Shown one piece after another: positions 62,718 through 64,000 of a DNA stretch of 64,000 bases; within the stretch, counting starts at the first letter, position 1; each line of letters starts with the position of its first letter. The notes under the pieces are model-generated. The model was given only the letters and a program-made list of their open reading frames with translations. It made no database searches and was not told where the DNA came from. A program made the position numbers and the translations under genes. The stretch spans positions 124,001 to 188,000 of the forward strand of contig JBAWUJ010000102.1 of NCBI GenBank assembly GCA_037176705.1, in the 5' to 3' direction. The DNA is from Molossus alvarezi. Taxonomy: Eukaryota; Chordata; Mammalia; Chiroptera; Molossidae.

Positions 62718-64000
62718 CCACTAAACACTCAATTGGACACTGCAACCGTATTAAGGTATCCATTCTGCTCTTGAACTGAACGTTATTATATTGTTCTGCA
62801 CAGAAAGAACACCAGTCATGAACACTTTTGACTATGCCAGGGTATTCCCATAGGTGCTTCGGGGAAATAGTCTTGAAACAAGTGAATCCATGTCCATTGT
62901 TCAAAGACTGACACTCCCTCTTTTAAATTGATCACCTTTTGGTTCTAATGGCTGGAATAAAGGGATTGAGTACTTGTCAGTTATCAAGAAATAGGCTGAA
63001 TTCGTCACAGGGAATTGGAAAGATAGGTTCAGGAGATTCCATTCATGAACAAGGTACAATTCCAGCATTTCACAATGATGGAAAGCGTTTACTTTGAATT
63101 CTCAGGAGAAAACAGGTATCTACTCCTTATGTTTTTTGAGGAAATCGGTACAAACCGTGAAATGTAGGATGGATCCAAGAATGACACTGATTCATTCGGT
63201 AACAACTTTAAAGAATGTGTGTAGAACTGAATAGGGTGTAGATTTGCATGACCTGAACATTGCCCTAACCAATGTGTTTGATTTCTGCAGCCCAGCCTTT
63301 GTTGGATATCAAGATGACTCCTAGACACTTCCAGGCAAACAACACATATGCAGGGCTAAAAGGTAGTATGTTGAAAGGCTGCCTCATCAACTAGTACAGG
63401 TTGACTTTCCTGGTCACATAGGAAAGAAGGCAGACACCTGCATTTACTTACAACACTGTTTAACACTCCAATGTAAAGTATGCCCTGCACACCGGGCATA
63501 GTTAGTGTGTAAGTCATTGAAATGGATACCCAGGTCCACTGCACAAGTGCATTTTCTCTAGAACACTCCTCTTGTTCTCCTTCACAGAGATGTTCAATGT
63601 GAAAAACCCTTGGTGTTGTCAGTGTCTTCCAATTCATGGATTTACTCCTTGCATGGAGACAACCAATGTTTCAACTACATCACTTTAGATGTGTTCACTT
63701 TCACTGCGTCAAGAATGCACATGTGTGACACCAGTAGTTATCAGTCTTTCCATTGATTCAGTCTTGGCCATACGTTGGTTCACTGTTCTGAGTAAGAATC
63801 ATGTAAAACCAACTGCTACAGCAGAAACCAAACTTTTTCCAAGTATCGCCTTCAAAAACGGGCTTCAATACGATCCAATCTTTGAAACCATGAACAACAC
63901 AGAACACAAAAAGGGATAACTTTTGATTCAACACGTAAGTGGGCTCTGTCCTAGTTGTTCTTCCATGATATGACTGGATCTCCCTATAAAACGAGGAGAA
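62718..64000 (+). repeat. Satellite unit 33, partial (cut by window end)
   Basis: First 1,283 bp of a unit. G at 63167 (unit 450, as in unit 32), C at 63321 (unit 604), A at 63489 (unit 772), C at 63781 (unit 1064), T at 63834 (unit 1117), C at 63863 (unit 1146), A at 63867 (unit 1150), and private A at 63930 and G at 63935. The alleles at unit 1117 and 1146 are otherwise found only in unit 4. The CENP-B box position falls beyond the window. Confidence 0.97.

Larger units (their letters stand above)
1..64000. repeat. Satellite array, 1,960-bp monomer, 32 complete copies plus one partial
   Basis: The same sequence recurs every 1,960 bp from the first to the last base. Unit starts are at 1, 1961, 3921, 5881, 7839, 9799 and so on to 62718. 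Unit 4 is 1,958 bp and unit 10 is 1,959 bp; all other complete units are 1,960 bp. Every copy has the same orientation. About 47 unit positions vary in the window, and most copies differ from the commonest form at fewer than ten sites. GC is near 41% on a hand count of a sample, and CpG is scarce (about 22 per unit). No non-satellite base was found, so every gene-free stretch here is satellite. One perfect-core CENP-B box per unit suggests a mammalian centromeric or pericentromeric satellite. The tandem structure is directly visible; the centromeric role is inferred. The family is not one I recognise. Confidence 0.98.

Noticed and set aside
1..64000. Regular higher-order repeat like that of human alpha satellite
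   Set aside because: Only the left end shows a four-unit lag. Units 8-33 show no repeating n-unit pattern of variants, so the array is essentially monomeric here.
1..64000. Gene-bearing macrosatellite (as in D4Z4/DUX4) or ribosomal-type tandem array
   Set aside because: No open frame exceeds about 93 codons and no rRNA or homeobox-like sequence is apparent. Units lack the high GC of such macrosatellites.
1..64000. CRISPR array, integron, phage or other bacterial system
   Set aside because: There are no repeat-spacer units, no coding density and no ribosome-binding sites. CpG scarcity and a 2-kb tandem satellite point to a vertebrate-like genome.

Overview
The whole 64,000-base window is one uninterrupted head-to-tail satellite array. 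A 1,960-bp unit repeats 32 times and a 33rd copy is cut by the window end after 1,283 bp. All copies face the same way. I see no gene, RNA gene, transposon, inversion or unique flank anywhere, so both array edges lie outside the window. Copies differ from the commonest form (units 14-19, 22 and 23) at 0 to 9 sites (over 99.5% identity). The exception is unit 4, with about 16 substitutions and two 1-bp deletions.

The composition suggests a vertebrate-type methylated genome. GC is roughly 41% by hand count of a sample, and there are only about 22 CpG per unit, near a quarter to a third of what composition predicts. The main result is a motif at unit positions 1862-1878, TTTCGTGTGAAGCGGGT. It matches all nine essential bases of the mammalian CENP-B box (nTTCGnnnnAnnCGGGn) and 14 of the 17 bases of the classical human consensus. 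It is unchanged in all 32 complete units. The simplest reading is a mammalian centromeric or pericentromeric satellite with an unusually long monomer and one CENP-B box every 1,960 bp. I do not recognise the satellite family and cannot name the species.

Layout. Units 1-7 (1-13718) are the most varied part: units 1-3 recur as units 5-7 at a lag of 7,838 bp, and unit 4 between them is divergent. Units 8-24 (13719-47037) form a homogenised middle, mostly carrying G at unit position 772, with a run of apparently identical units from 14 to 19. Units 25-33 (47038-64000) carry A at 772 and mix a small set of alleles. Unit 33 carries part of the divergent tract seen in unit 4. Several pairs of variable sites show all four allele combinations, which points to short-tract conversion or unequal exchange between copies.

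No genes act together here. The short open frames in each unit are by-products of the repeat: copies carry stops and frameshifts in them without consequence. Any function would be structural, as a CENP-B binding and chromatin platform, possibly with satellite transcription. Unit coordinates used below count from the first base of the window, so unit position 1 is the base at 1.
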